64,000 nt of DNA from Flavobacterium xanthum (GCF_900142695.1 NZ_FRBU01000006.1:1-64000); one strand, 5' to 3'; shown: positions 44,881-54,484, numbered from the stretch's first letter. The notes: a model not told the origin generated them from the sequence alone. Translations and numbers: made by a program.

Positions 44881-45735
44881 ATGAATCTAAACCCGAAGGA
44901 ACTTACAGATTACGCCAACACTTTTATAAAAGTACTAGTTGACTATTCTCCAAAATTAATTTCTGCTTTTATTATTCTATTTGCAGGACTCTATATCATC
45001 CGACTCATTAATAGATTCATCAGAAGGTTAATGGTTAAAAGAGACTTGGAACCAACATTAACTAAATTCCTAGCAGATATCTTACTTTGGGTATTAAGAG
45101 TCATCTTATTTGTTTCGTTTATCTCCAAGTTAGGGATTGAAACTTCTTCTTTTGTAGCTATTCTTGGTGCCATGGGACTTGCAGTAGGTTTATCACTTCA
45201 AGGTTCTTTATCTAATTTTGCTGGGGGAATGTTGATTATACTTTTCAAACCGTTTAAAGTTGGAAATACGATTGAAGCACAGGGAGTAACAGGAACAGTC
45301 TGCGAAATACAAATATTCGTAACCAAACTAATCACTTTTAATAATCAAACCATTTTTATACCCAACGGATCATTATCCAATGGAAACATCATCAACTACT
45401 CTCTTCAAAACACAAGAAGAGCAGATTTAACCATATCCATTTCCTATGACACCGATATTAGAAAGGCAAAAGATATAATAACCTCCGTTCTAAACAGTAA
45501 TCCCAAAATACTACAAACACCAGCTGCCCAAGTATCCATAAAAGGCTTAACAGACAGCGGCATACAACTAGCGGTGAGGCCTTGGGCTACAAATGAAGAC
45601 TTTTGGGATGTTTACTCAGACACTTTAGAAAATTGCAAACAAGCTTTTGATGCAGCAGGTATTTGTTTCCAACCGTTTGTAAAGGAATCGACAACCAAAA
45701 CCAGTACTGCAGTTGACCCAAAACAGCAAAATTAA
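44881..45735 (+). CDS. Small-conductance mechanosensitive channel (MscS family)
   Basis: A 284-residue channel that opens upon membrane stretch to release osmolytes. ATG 44881 is chosen because the open frame upstream crosses the terminator hairpin. Three membrane helices are followed by the pore helix LGAMGLAVGLSLQGSLSNFAGG, the family's Gly/Ala-rich TM3, then FKPFKVGNTIEAQGVTGTV and the C-terminal cage. It is of MscS minimum size. Confidence 0.93.
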   Translation: MNLNPKELTDYANTFIKVLVDYSPKLISAFIILFAGLYIIRLINRFIRRLMVKRDLEPTLTKFLADILLWVLRVILFVSFISKLGIETSSFVAILGAMGLAVGLSLQGSLSNFAGGMLIILFKPFKVGNTIEAQGVTGTVCEIQIFVTKLITFNNQTIFIPNGSLSNGNIINYSLQNTRRADLTISISYDTDIRKAKDIITSVLNSNPKILQTPAAQVSIKGLTDSGIQLAVRPWATNEDFWDVYSDTLENCKQAFDAAGICFQPFVKESTTKTSTAVDPKQQN

Positions 45736-45758
45736 AAAATAGCTCGTAGTAGAAAGAT

Positions 45759-46430
45759 TTATTGTTTTTTAGGAGCAGTAACCAAAAAATCCTTCAGGTA
45801 ATACGGTTCAAAATAAGCGACGTCCACGGTGTCGTTTATTTTGAATTTTGCATAACTCAATGCACTCATTTCTTGAGCAGAAGGATATTTTATATCCTCT
45901 AGAAAAATACAATTCCCTTTCGTTAAAACCAACTTACATTTTTCAGTACTATCTCCCACAAAATAGAGTGTATCCTCTAAATCGTCAAAGGAATTTTCAG
46001 TAATAATTTCAGCGAGAACTTCTCGTTTTTTTTCAAAATTAGGCGAAAAGATGGCGCTATATACCTCCATTCTTCTTGCATCAATCATTGGAATTATTAA
46101 TCCATCAGAAATAGTCACTTGTGAAGCCAATACTTGCAAAGTATCTACAGCAATTAGTGGAATATCTAAGGCATAACAAAGGCCTTTTGCTGCTGAAACT
46201 CCAATCCTCAATCCAGTATAAGAACCAGGACCTTGACTTACTGCTATAGCAGAAAGATCATTCAATGTAATCCCTGCATCTTTAATTATTTGTTCAATAA
46301 ATACATGGAGACGTTCTGCGTGTGAATATCCTTCTTCAGCTATTTCCTTATAAAAAATCGTTTTCCCTTCTTTAGCAAGAGCAACAGAACAGTTCTTCGT
46401 TGCCGTCTCAATGTTTAATATATAGCCCAA
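45759..46430 (-). CDS. tsaB: tRNA t6A37 biosynthesis protein TsaB
   Basis: A 223-residue ASKHA-fold protein that works with TsaD and TsaE to make t6A in ANN-decoding tRNAs. Signatures: YILNIETATKNCSVAL at the start, AVSQGPGSYTGLRIG and IDARRMEVY. The start is TTG (46430); no in-frame ATG precedes the conserved region. A 12-bp hairpin lies upstream. Confidence 0.93.
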   Translation of the reverse strand: MGYILNIETATKNCSVALAKEGKTIFYKEIAEEGYSHAERLHVFIEQIIKDAGITLNDLSAIAVSQGPGSYTGLRIGVSAAKGLCYALDIPLIAVDTLQVLASQVTISDGLIIPMIDARRMEVYSAIFSPNFEKKREVLAEIITENSFDDLEDTLYFVGDSTEKCKLVLTKGNCIFLEDIKYPSAQEMSALSYAKFKINDTVDVAYFEPYYLKDFLVTAPKKQ

Positions 46431-46453
46431 TACTAGTTTTTATTTAAAATTAA

Positions 46454-46492
46454 AAATCACAATCACAAAATTATATTTTATGATTGTGATTT
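46454..46492 (-). terminator. Hairpin between adaptor gene and tsaB
   Basis: Arms AAATCACAATCA (46454-46465) and TGATTGTGATTT (46481-46492) pair over 12 bp with a 15-nt loop. On the minus strand a T/A-rich tract follows, so it probably ends the TolC-adaptor transcript. Confidence 0.6.
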
Positions 46493-46512
46493 CAAAATTA
46501 TTATGCTAAGGC

Positions 46513-47820
46513 TTATTTTTTACTTTCGCCTTTTTTATCTTTATCACTTAGTAATGCCACTTTATCACCTGAATTCAAATCCTTAGTAACCGTTGAATAA
46601 GGGCCTGTAATAACCACGTCTCCTTTTTGAAGACCAGCCAAAACTTCGATGTTTGTGTCGTCTTGAATTCCGGTTTTAATGATTCTGATTTTAGCTTTAT
46701 CACCAACTTTCACAAAAACACACTCGAACTTTTTATCGCTCTTAGGCGCAGCTCCTTTTTGATCTTCATTGGGATCAACCACTTTAATCTCCTTTACAGC
46801 CGCTGTATCCGATTTTATTACAACAGAACTGATTGGCACTGACAATACATTACTTTTTGTATCGGTAATGATGTCTACTGTTGCAGTCATACCGGGTCTA
46901 AAAGGAGAGTACGTATCTGGTCTTCCCTCTAATAAGTCTTCATACGATTCCTTAAGAATTCTCACTTTTACTTTAAAATTAGTCACCTGATCAGCTGTAA
47001 GAGCAGAACTTGCTGAATTAGAAATACTAGTTACGATTCCTTTGAATTGTTTTTTCAAATACGCATCCACTTCCACTTTTGCTTCGTCTCCTACTTTAAT
47101 TTTTACAATATCATTTTCATTTACATCTACTTCAACTTCCATGTTATTGAGATTGGCTACTCTTAGGATCTCTGTTCCTGTCATTTGCTGTGTCCCTAAA
47201 ACCCGCTCACCTAATTCGACGTTTAACATGGAAATAGTTCCATCTGCAGGCGCATAAATTGTGGTACGTCCTAAGTTATCCTTAGCTTCATTTACAGTTG
47301 CTGCTGCGCTTTGAACATTAAAATAAGCCGTTTGTTTCGATGCTTTTGCTACTTCATAAGAGCCAACAGCTTTATCCCAATCTGCTTTTGAAATAATTCC
47401 TTTTTCGAACAATGTTTTATTTCGGTCATAATTGGATTTTGATTCCTTGAAAGAAGCATCTGCTTGGCTTAAATTAGCTCTAGTTCCAGATAAATTTGAA
47501 ACCGAACGATTGTAACCTGAAGTATATAAATCCGGATTTATTTTAACCAACAGATCTCCTTTTTTAACGACTTGACCTTCTTTTACATTTAATGAAATAA
47601 TCTCTCCTGAAACTTCTGATGAAATTTTCACTTCAATTTCTGGTTGGATTTTCCCTGTAGCCGAAACAGTTTCAACAATAGTTGTAGGGATAACTTGAGC
47701 TATTTCTACTTCAGTTCCCTTATCTTTATTACCGATTACTCCTGATTTTGAAAGCACTATAAGTCCAGCAATGATCACTACTGCTCCGCCTATTAAGATA
47801 TAAATTGTTTTTTTAGACAT
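46513..47820 (-). CDS. Efflux periplasmic adaptor (HlyD/MacA-like)
   Basis: A 435-residue adaptor with N-terminal anchor (5-24), lipoyl-like EISSEVSGEIISLNVKEGQVVKKGDLL, long helical hairpin (about 95-185), beta-barrel and a C-terminal domain GLQKGDVVITGPYSTV. It resembles adaptors of MacAB-type ABC exporters. A TolC-like gene lies 6 bp upstream, but no ABC subunit is in the window, so the pump partner may be downstream elsewhere or missing. Confidence 0.9.
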   Translation of the reverse strand: MSKKTIYILIGGAVVIIAGLIVLSKSGVIGNKDKGTEVEIAQVIPTTIVETVSATGKIQPEIEVKISSEVSGEIISLNVKEGQVVKKGDLLVKINPDLYTSGYNRSVSNLSGTRANLSQADASFKESKSNYDRNKTLFEKGIISKADWDKAVGSYEVAKASKQTAYFNVQSAAATVNEAKDNLGRTTIYAPADGTISMLNVELGERVLGTQQMTGTEILRVANLNNMEVEVDVNENDIVKIKVGDEAKVEVDAYLKKQFKGIVTSISNSASSALTADQVTNFKVKVRILKESYEDLLEGRPDTYSPFRPGMTATVDIITDTKSNVLSVPISSVVIKSDTAAVKEIKVVDPNEDQKGAAPKSDKKFECVFVKVGDKAKIRIIKTGIQDDTNIEVLAGLQKGDVVITGPYSTVTKDLNSGDKVALLSDKDKKGESKK

Positions 47821-47826
47821 AATAAA

Positions 47827-49263
47827 TTAGTTTTTGATGAGAGGAATTCCAAAATAGAATTCTAAGATTTTAATTTTAAAAATGTAATCGTACTTTGTTC
47901 TAATGACTTCTGACTGCGCATTAGTCAATAAGGTTTGCGATTGGTTGAAATCAAAGGAATTCATTAAACCTACATCGTATTTTTCTTTAGCGTAATTATA
48001 GGCTACCTGTCTTGCTTCAAGAGCCACAACAGCTGCTTCATTTGCATTAAGCGAGCCCTTAGCATCTGCAAAAGCTGTAAAAACGTTTCTCTGCAAGTCA
48101 AGGTCTTGTTGTTCAACGGCAATTTTAGATCTTTCTAAACTTACTTTAGAGCGCTCTACATTATTACGAGCAGAAAATCCATTAAAAATTGGAATCGATA
48201 ACTGGACGCCAAAAGATTGTCCTTTGTTGTTGCTAAATTGATCAAAAAATGGTGCTGGACCTCCCAATACCCTTGTGAAATTTGGACTCAAAACATTTTG
48301 ATTTGTGCCTTCTACAAAACCTAAAATTGAAGTAGGATTTGCAGTATTAGGTGCTACACCTGTCACTCTGTCGCTGTAGGAAACTCTAGAATTAAAACTG
48401 TAAAATCCTTGTAATGTAGGTTGGTACGCGCCTTTAGCTATGGCTACATTTTTCTCCGCAATTTCCAAATTAGTTCTAGCAATTTTCAATTCGGTTCTAC
48501 CTTCTAAAGCTTTATCATAAATTGCGTTTGGAGTTTGTGCCAAAATATTATTTTCATCTCCAAAATCACTATCGTCTACCACATCAAAATTCTCAAAATC
48601 TTTTAATTGTAATAGTTGGGCTAAACTCAATTTAGAGATTAGCAATACATTCTCGGCAGCTACGACATTTTGATTGTTCAATGCTACAGTAGCTTTAATA
48701 TCCAATAAATCACCGCGAGGAATCGATCCTGCATTCACTAACTCTTCAGAACGAGCATATTGTTTTTCATTAATTCCTAGCTGTTGCTTTTGAACCTTTA
48801 GGTTCTCTTTGTTAAAAAGCACTTGCAAAAAAGCGTTTGCTACATTCAGCGCTATATCTTCCTGCATTTTTAACAATGAATATTTGGCAGCTACTATGGA
48901 AAGATTTGCTCTACGAAGCGTATTTTGGTTTTGCATACCTTTATAGATGTCTATCCCAACATTGGCACCAGCCGAGGTAAACTGGGTGGTTTGATTTTGA
49001 AGCAAACCAGTAGTAATATCCTGATTTAAACCAATATTCCATGAGTGAGACGCGTTAACATTCAAAGAAGGCAAAAAGTTCCCAATTGCTCCCCTCTTGT
49101 CGATAAGTGCTGTTTTAGAATCCAGCTCGGTCTGTTTTATGGATATATTATTCTGGACAGCATATTGTACACACTCTTCTAAGGTCCACTTTTTATTTTG
49201 TGCCTGACTTGTTAAGCAACAAAATAGTAAGGTAATTAAACTGAGAAAACTTCCTATTTTCAT
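47827..49263 (-). CDS. TolC-family outer-membrane channel
   Basis: About 478 residues from ATG 49263; the frame continues upstream but the extra part overlaps the promoter and palindrome. Signal peptide ends CLTSQAQ, then KWTLEECVQYAVQNNISIKQ, the usual TolC/OEP start, and two coiled-coil repeats. It forms an exit duct with the adjacent adaptor. Its promoter and a 14-bp palindrome lie immediately upstream, suggesting regulation by a dimeric repressor. Confidence 0.9.
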   Translation of the reverse strand: MKIGSFLSLITLLFCCLTSQAQNKKWTLEECVQYAVQNNISIKQTELDSKTALIDKRGAIGNFLPSLNVNASHSWNIGLNQDITTGLLQNQTTQFTSAGANVGIDIYKGMQNQNTLRRANLSIVAAKYSLLKMQEDIALNVANAFLQVLFNKENLKVQKQQLGINEKQYARSEELVNAGSIPRGDLLDIKATVALNNQNVVAAENVLLISKLSLAQLLQLKDFENFDVVDDSDFGDENNILAQTPNAIYDKALEGRTELKIARTNLEIAEKNVAIAKGAYQPTLQGFYSFNSRVSYSDRVTGVAPNTANPTSILGFVEGTNQNVLSPNFTRVLGGPAPFFDQFSNNKGQSFGVQLSIPIFNGFSARNNVERSKVSLERSKIAVEQQDLDLQRNVFTAFADAKGSLNANEAAVVALEARQVAYNYAKEKYDVGLMNSFDFNQSQTLLTNAQSEVIRTKYDYIFKIKILEFYFGIPLIKN

Positions 49264-49280
49264 ACATTTTTGAATAAAAG

Positions 49281-49304
49281 TGCAGTATACTGCAAACAAA
49301 TTTA
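49281..49304 (-). promoter_or_regulatory. Promoter with overlapping 14-bp perfect palindrome
   Basis: On the minus strand TAAATTTG (49297-49304) is an exact -7 box. Directly after it, at 49281-49294, lies the perfect palindrome TGCAGTATACTGCA, which would cover the transcription start about 7 bp downstream. This placement is ideal for a TetR- or MarR-type repressor. The regulator itself is not next to it. Confidence 0.6.
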
Positions 49305-49427
49305 ACTTTTTCTACTATAGATCCATGAAATAAAATAAAAATTTACTTTTCTAAATCCATTACAAAACAATTAGACTTTCGAAATTACCATTTGTTACAA
49401 AAAATCATAAAAAAAGAATTCTTTTGT

Positions 49428-49435
49428 TAATTTTG
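49428..49435 (+). promoter_or_regulatory. Probable -7 box for the DUF4403 gene
   Basis: TAATTTTG fits TAnnTTTG and lies 21 bp before the ATG; no clear -33 element. Confidence 0.45.
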
Positions 49436-49456
49436 CTACTTTAAACCAAATTAAAA

Positions 49457-50866
49457 ATGCTGAAATTCAATCTCAATGTCCTCGTGATCTCTATTTTTTT
49501 ATTCCTTTCAAGTTGCGGTACAACCACTAAAATAGCGGCATTAAAACCAGAACCAGATGACGCTACCCCTTTGCAATATGAAAACGTAATTTCATACATA
49601 AATTTACCCATCACGGTCAAAATAAAAGATATCGAGAATCAAACCAATGTGCTCTTAAATGGTTTAATTTACGAAGACAACACTATCGAGGATGACGACA
49701 TAGAAATGAAGGTTTGGAAACTTGCTCCAATTACAATAAAAAACAATCTCGATGGAAAAGGCGAAAAAATAAGTACTATTTTACCATTAAAAGCTATTAT
49801 TAAATATAGAATTGGCACCAAAAAAATGGGGATAGAAATGTATGATACCCGTGAATTTCATCTTGATGGTGTTGTCAACTTAGTAAGCGATGTTGCCTTG
49901 ACAAATTGGAAACTAAATACAAAAACAGAGCTAAAATCACTAGAGTGGAATGAAAGCCCTACAATGACTGTTTTTGGAAAAAATGTTACTGTTACTTATT
50001 TGATCAATCCTGCAATAAAACTATTTAAATCAAAAATAGAACGAAAAATTGACGAAGCTATCTCAAAATCTATGGATTTCAAACCCAATGTTCTGACTGC
50101 AATAGAAAAAATTTGCACGCCATTTTTAATGAATGATACCTATGAAAGTTGGCTGCGAATTGTTCCAATTGAAATATATTCCACTACTGCTAAATTAAAA
50201 AATGACAGTTTCGTACTAGAAATGGGGATGAAGTGTAACATGGAAACATTAATTGGAAAAAAACCAGAAACAAAATTCAACGCATCCAAAATCACCTTGA
50301 AGACAGTTACCAAAATCCCCGAAAATCTTTCCGCAAACATTGTCGCTATTTCAACCTATCAAGAAGCCTCTAAAATTATGACAAACAATTTTTCTGGACA
50401 GGAATTTGGATCAGGTTCAAAGAAGGTAAAAGTTCAAAATGTAGCTATTTGGCATAAAAACGGAAAAATGATAATTGCCCTAGATCTTTTAGGATCCGTA
50501 AACGGAACGATTTATCTTTCCGGATTTCCAAAATATAATGAACAAACCAAAGAAATATTTTTTGATCAATTAAGTTATGCTTTAGACACTAAAAACAAAT
50601 TAATGCAAACAGCTAATTGGCTAGCACAGGGAATAGTGCTTAAAAAAATCGAACAAAGTTGCCGTTACTCTGTAAAAGAAAATCTAGAAGAAGGTCAAAA
50701 AAATATGATGACTTATTTAAAAAATTATTCTCCTATGCAAGGAGTTTTTATAAACGGTAAAATGGAGGAGATTCAATTTCAAAAAATTCAATTAACAAAT
50801 CAAGCTATTATTGCCTTCATAAAAATTAATGGAAGCGCCAACGTAACCATCAATGGACTAAAGTAA
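49457..50866 (+). CDS. DUF4403 family lipoprotein
   Basis: A 469-residue lipoprotein (signal ending FLSSCGTT, Cys20). The body opens with SYINLPITVKIKDIENQTNVLLNGLIYED, characteristic of DUF4403, and consists of long beta-strand regions. The family has a bacterial lipid-binding-like fold in predictions, but its function is unknown. It is monocistronic and convergent with the small protein gene at 50895. Confidence 0.88.
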   Translation: MLKFNLNVLVISIFLFLSSCGTTTKIAALKPEPDDATPLQYENVISYINLPITVKIKDIENQTNVLLNGLIYEDNTIEDDDIEMKVWKLAPITIKNNLDGKGEKISTILPLKAIIKYRIGTKKMGIEMYDTREFHLDGVVNLVSDVALTNWKLNTKTELKSLEWNESPTMTVFGKNVTVTYLINPAIKLFKSKIERKIDEAISKSMDFKPNVLTAIEKICTPFLMNDTYESWLRIVPIEIYSTTAKLKNDSFVLEMGMKCNMETLIGKKPETKFNASKITLKTVTKIPENLSANIVAISTYQEASKIMTNNFSGQEFGSGSKKVKVQNVAIWHKNGKMIIALDLLGSVNGTIYLSGFPKYNEQTKEIFFDQLSYALDTKNKLMQTANWLAQGIVLKKIEQSCRYSVKENLEEGQKNMMTYLKNYSPMQGVFINGKMEEIQFQKIQLTNQAIIAFIKINGSANVTINGLK

Positions 50867-50894
50867 TTTTAGAAAAAAAAAGAAGACGAAATTC

Positions 50895-51143
50895 TTAACT
50901 TGATTTATTCTTTTTCATACGATAAATAGCATATCCTATCCCTGCAACAAGAATGTAAGGGATTACCATTAAGTACACAATTCCATCATTTACAGCCGCT
51001 GCTTTTGCCGTATTTCCTTCACTAGTTAATGCAGCACGACACATGGCACATTGTGCATTTGCAGTAACTGAAAGGAGACTGAAAACAAAAAGAGATACGC
51101 AAACTACGATCTTCTGAGCTTTATTTTTTACTTTAATATACAT
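50895..51143 (-). CDS. Small membrane protein with CxxC, unknown
   Basis: An 82-residue exported or membrane protein with signal-like helix (11-30), CAMC (Cys32, Cys35) just after it and a second membrane helix (54-74) before a basic tail. Its start overlaps the end of the DUF420 gene by 11 bp. Being in the cytochrome oxidase accessory operon, the CxxC could bind metal or be redox-active, for example in copper delivery; this is inferred. Confidence 0.75.
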   Translation of the reverse strand: MYIKVKNKAQKIVVCVSLFVFSLLSVTANAQCAMCRAALTSEGNTAKAAAVNDGIVYLMVIPYILVAGIGYAIYRMKKNKSS

Positions 51144-51717
51144 AATAAGGCGAAATCATTAAATATACAACTACTCCTGTAATGGCAACATACAACCAGA
51201 TTGGAAAAGTAATCCGAGCTATTTTTTTGTGCATCTCAAAATTTTGTGCCAATGCTCTAACATAAGTAATCAGCACCATTGGAATGATAGCAATTGATAA
51301 AATAATATGAGTAACTAAAATTAGCAAATAAACAATCCTCAATGATCCTATGCTTGTCTTTTCAGTATCTTCTAAGATGCGGTTGTGATTTAAATCCCCA
51401 AACACAGCTGAATCACTAGTCATGTGATAAGCCACATACATTACAAGAAATGCAAGAGACAAAGCAATAGCACTTTTCATTAAAATACTATGAATTTTTC
51501 TATTGCCATTTTTAATTGCAACAACTGCAGCAACTAACAACACAGCTGTTATTCCATTTGTAGTAGCGTAAATAGGAGGTAAAAAAGAAAGAGGTTCTAC
51601 AATATAACCAAAATCCTTTAATTTAACTCCAAAAAGAATAGCGACAGCAACCGGTATTATGATAGATACCGCTACAATTAACTTACTATATTTCTTTTCT
51701 AAAGATTGCTCTTTCAT
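51133..51717 (-). CDS. DUF420 family membrane protein
   Basis: A 194-residue protein with about five to six membrane helices. Conserved features of DUF420 are MKSAIALSLAFLVMYVAYH, with its helix His, and VTHIILSIAIIPMVLITYVRAL, with a His that might bind haem or copper. DUF420 (CtaM-like) proteins accompany cytochrome oxidase assembly. It is 1 bp from the SCO gene, in the same operon. Confidence 0.88.
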   Translation of the reverse strand: MKEQSLEKKYSKLIVAVSIIIPVAVAILFGVKLKDFGYIVEPLSFLPPIYATTNGITAVLLVAAVVAIKNGNRKIHSILMKSAIALSLAFLVMYVAYHMTSDSAVFGDLNHNRILEDTEKTSIGSLRIVYLLILVTHIILSIAIIPMVLITYVRALAQNFEMHKKIARITFPIWLYVAITGVVVYLMISPYYVY

Positions 51718-51718
51718 T

Positions 51719-52405
51719 TTACTCTTTTAATAAAATATTAATATCTTGTTGAATGTTTCTAACTCCTTTTTTATCTAAACCATCATAATACAAAATGGGA
51801 TTTCCGAAATCATCATTTCTACATCGGATATTACCATTCTTATCAATTAAGGCAAATAACCCTGAATGTTCAAAACCACCAACTACTTTTTTATTTTCAC
51901 CGGCATAAAGATTGAACCCTTTATTGGCTAAATTAAAAATATACGCTTTGTCTCCAGTTAAAAAATTCCAATTTGAAGACTTAACGCCCAATAATTTTGC
52001 GTGATCTTTTAATACTTGTGGCGTGTCGTGTTCAGGATCGATAGTAATAGATACAATTCCAAAATTTGGATTACCAAAGAATTTTTTTTCAATAAGAAGC
52101 ATACTTTGATTCATCTTGGGACAAATCGTTGGACAGGTTGAAAAAAAGAATTCCAACACATATACTTTCCCTTTATAGGACTCGTTAGTTATTTTCTGAT
52201 TGTCCTGATTAATTAATTCAAATTTGGGAGCTGGCCCTATTTTGATCAATTGATCCTCATTAGCCGTTATTGGATTCACTCGGTCTAATCGGTCGCCTTG
52301 AACCACCTTATCATTCTTTATTCTTTCTACTATTTTAGGAACGGCATAAATACCAAAAATTAAAATAATAAATGAAATACCTATGTATGATTTATTTTTA
52401 AGCAT
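51719..52405 (-). CDS. SCO1/SenC family copper chaperone for cytochrome c oxidase
   Basis: A 228-residue membrane-anchored thioredoxin-fold protein. The copper ligands are present: FFFSTCPTICPKM (Cys91, Cys95) and GFEHSGL (His180). SCO proteins load the CuA centre of cytochrome oxidase. The anchor is at about 8-24. It lies 12 bp after a related but cysteine-free protein gene. Confidence 0.93.
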   Translation of the reverse strand: MLKNKSYIGISFIILIFGIYAVPKIVERIKNDKVVQGDRLDRVNPITANEDQLIKIGPAPKFELINQDNQKITNESYKGKVYVLEFFFSTCPTICPKMNQSMLLIEKKFFGNPNFGIVSITIDPEHDTPQVLKDHAKLLGVKSSNWNFLTGDKAYIFNLANKGFNLYAGENKKVVGGFEHSGLFALIDKNGNIRCRNDDFGNPILYYDGLDKKGVRNIQQDINILLKE

Positions 52406-52417
52406 CGTAAGTTAAAA

Positions 52418-53059
52418 TTAAATTTTTCTAGTAGCGTTATTATTCTTCTTGAGTGCAGCGCGATATTCATAAAGAATAACCTTAAAATCATCTAGCATCT
52501 CATTACTCAACTCTGCCGGATGAAAAGTGTTGTATCCTTCTTTAGTATCTTTCACCAGTTTTCTACCTCGAAGATTTCTTTTTTTATCAACGATATAGAC
52601 TTTAGGAGTTCCAAATTTATCGTCTAATTTTTCAACCAATTTTAATTGGGAGTGATAAGAAGTAATCTCAGCAGGCGAGGCAAATACAAAACGCCATTGT
52701 GCAACATCCGTAAAAGCAGCTAATGCATCTACTACTTTCTTAGCATCTGCTTCAGTTCCAATTGGACAAATGACAACAAATTGTACATCTTTAAACGTGT
52801 GATACGTTTGATAAATTTTTTGATTTAGATTAAAAAAATTACCTCTATTTCTTAAAAGTTCTGTTCCAGAAAAACCAAGAACAGTTACTTTACCATTCAA
52901 AGTAACTTTTTTACCATCTAAAGAGTGCCAATTACCTAAATCAGCTGTATTAGGTGTAACAGTTGGAAGTTTGGTAAAACCATTCACGCCGGAGGCGAAA
53001 AAGAGATAAGCAACGATAGGTAAAATAAATAGAACGAAAAGAACAATATTTTTTTTCAT
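52418..53059 (-). CDS. SCO-like thioredoxin-fold protein lacking the CxxxC motif
   Basis: A 213-residue protein with an N-terminal anchor (5-22). The domain reads KVTVLGFSGTELLRNRGNFFNLNQK where SCO proteins have FFxxCPxxC, then VQFVVICPIG, FGTPKVYIVDKKRNLRGR; strand order agrees with a thioredoxin fold. Both metal cysteines are missing, so it cannot bind copper the SCO way and may act as a partner or structural factor. Common in flavobacterial oxidase operons. Its function is unknown. Confidence 0.8.
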   Translation of the reverse strand: MKKNIVLFVLFILPIVAYLFFASGVNGFTKLPTVTPNTADLGNWHSLDGKKVTLNGKVTVLGFSGTELLRNRGNFFNLNQKIYQTYHTFKDVQFVVICPIGTEADAKKVVDALAAFTDVAQWRFVFASPAEITSYHSQLKLVEKLDDKFGTPKVYIVDKKRNLRGRKLVKDTKEGYNTFHPAELSNEMLDDFKVILYEYRAALKKNNNATRKI

Positions 53060-53085
53060 TATGCTGTTTCAATTATTACTATAAA

Positions 53086-53115
53086 ATAAAAAAGGTATCC
53101 GCCAAGACGGATACC
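53086..53115 (-). terminator. Terminator after the cox gene set
   Basis: Stem GGTATCCG/CGGATACC (53094-53101 and 53108-53115) with a T run on the minus strand. It separates cox subunit IV from the SCO-like gene set, though read-through may link them. Confidence 0.85.
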
Positions 53116-53137
53116 CTATTTTTGAATTAATATCTTG

Positions 53138-53488
53138 TTAAAAATTCCATTTGATAGTAGAATTTTTAAAAACCCCGTAAATATAATCCCCTTCGGTTAA
53201 AAGGATGAAGAGTATATATAAAATCAGAAAAATTACTGGAAAAACAACTGCACTTTTTAAGGTACTTTTTTCACCTTCCATGTGCATAAATGCCCATACA
53301 ATGTAATATGCTTTAAAAATAGTAAGGGCATAAAAGATCCAATTAAGTAAGTTCATACTTAAAAAATCATTCATAAAAAGAACATCTGGTTTTAAAATCC
53401 CCAAATAAACTTCTACTACTGTAACGGCAGACAATATTCCGAAAACTTTCCAGATTCTACCTATGTTCGATACGTGTTCGTGTGACAT
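53138..53488 (-). CDS. Cytochrome c oxidase subunit IV-like protein
   Basis: A 116-residue inner-membrane protein with three helices, including YALTIFKAYYIVWAFMHMEGEK, the COX4/CyoD family signature, and VFPVIFLILYILFILLTEGD. It is a small accessory subunit of the haem-copper oxidase. It lies 18 bp after the long subunit III gene. Confidence 0.88.
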   Translation of the reverse strand: MSHEHVSNIGRIWKVFGILSAVTVVEVYLGILKPDVLFMNDFLSMNLLNWIFYALTIFKAYYIVWAFMHMEGEKSTLKSAVVFPVIFLILYILFILLTEGDYIYGVFKNSTIKWNF

Positions 53489-53506
53489 GATAATTACTTT
53501 TTGAAA

Positions 53507-54484
53507 TTAAACTAGATAGAAAACGGTGAATACAAATACCCAAACTAAATCGACAAAATGCCAATAAAGACCAACTTTCTCAACCATTTCATAACTTTTT
53601 CTTTTTTCATATGTTCCAATAAGCACATTGAAAAATATAATAATATTTATAATCACTCCAGAAAAAACGTGAAACCCGTGAAATCCTGTGATAAAGAAAA
53701 AGAAGTCAGCAAATAATTTACTTCCATACTCGTTTCGTTGCAAATTAGCCCCTTCAACGACATAATGGGCCTGACTTAATCTTGCCACCGATTCTTCTCT
53801 CGAAAGAATTGTTTTTTGCTTTTCTTTGGTTACAACCTCAGTTCTAATCAAAAGTTCTGGGTGGGCTTTAAAACCTGCTTGCACTTCAGCTACAGAATAA
53901 GAGGGTAAAGATCCCTCACTCATGAACCATTTCCCTTTACTTCTTGTCAATTGCTCTCTTTCTTCTGGCAAAGTCATTGCAAAATCAGCCAGAGCTACAC
54001 GGTGTCCTTCTTTATCAACAAATTGAAGTAAACTACCTCCTTTTGTCTCAATAGCACCATATTCCCCTTTTATGAAATTTTTCCATTCCCAAGCTTGAGA
54101 TCCTACGAAAATCAAACCACCGATAATGGTCAAAAACATATAAAGAACTACCTTGTTTTTTTTCATTTGATGCCCTGCATCCACGGCCAAAACCATTGTC
54201 ACAGATGAAAAAATCAAAATAAAAGTCATTAATGCAACATAATACATCGGAGCAGATACTCCATGCATAAACGGAAAGTGAGTGAACACTTCGTCAGCCA
54301 ATGGCCATGTTTCAATAAATTTAAATCTAGAAAAACCATAAGCTGCAAGAAATCCAGAGAACGTTAAGGCATCTGATACGATAAAAAACCACATCATTAA
54401 TTTACCATAACTTGCTCCCATTGGCTCATTGCCGCCTCCCCAAGTTTTTTCTTCACTATTAGCAGTAGTAACTGTCGCTTCCAT
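53507..54484 (-). CDS. Cytochrome c oxidase subunit III, with an extended loop
   Basis: A 325-residue subunit III with conserved SYGKLMMWFFIVSDALTFSGFL, SQAWEWKNFI, TGFHGFHVFSGV and LYWHFVDLVWVFVF. Between the fourth and fifth helix lies a charged insert of about 110 residues not present in the short paralogue at 54527. It belongs to the terminal oxidase in the inner membrane. Confidence 0.92.
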   Translation of the reverse strand: MEATVTTANSEEKTWGGGNEPMGASYGKLMMWFFIVSDALTFSGFLAAYGFSRFKFIETWPLADEVFTHFPFMHGVSAPMYYVALMTFILIFSSVTMVLAVDAGHQMKKNKVVLYMFLTIIGGLIFVGSQAWEWKNFIKGEYGAIETKGGSLLQFVDKEGHRVALADFAMTLPEEREQLTRSKGKWFMSEGSLPSYSVAEVQAGFKAHPELLIRTEVVTKEKQKTILSREESVARLSQAHYVVEGANLQRNEYGSKLFADFFFFITGFHGFHVFSGVIINIIIFFNVLIGTYEKRKSYEMVEKVGLYWHFVDLVWVFVFTVFYLV

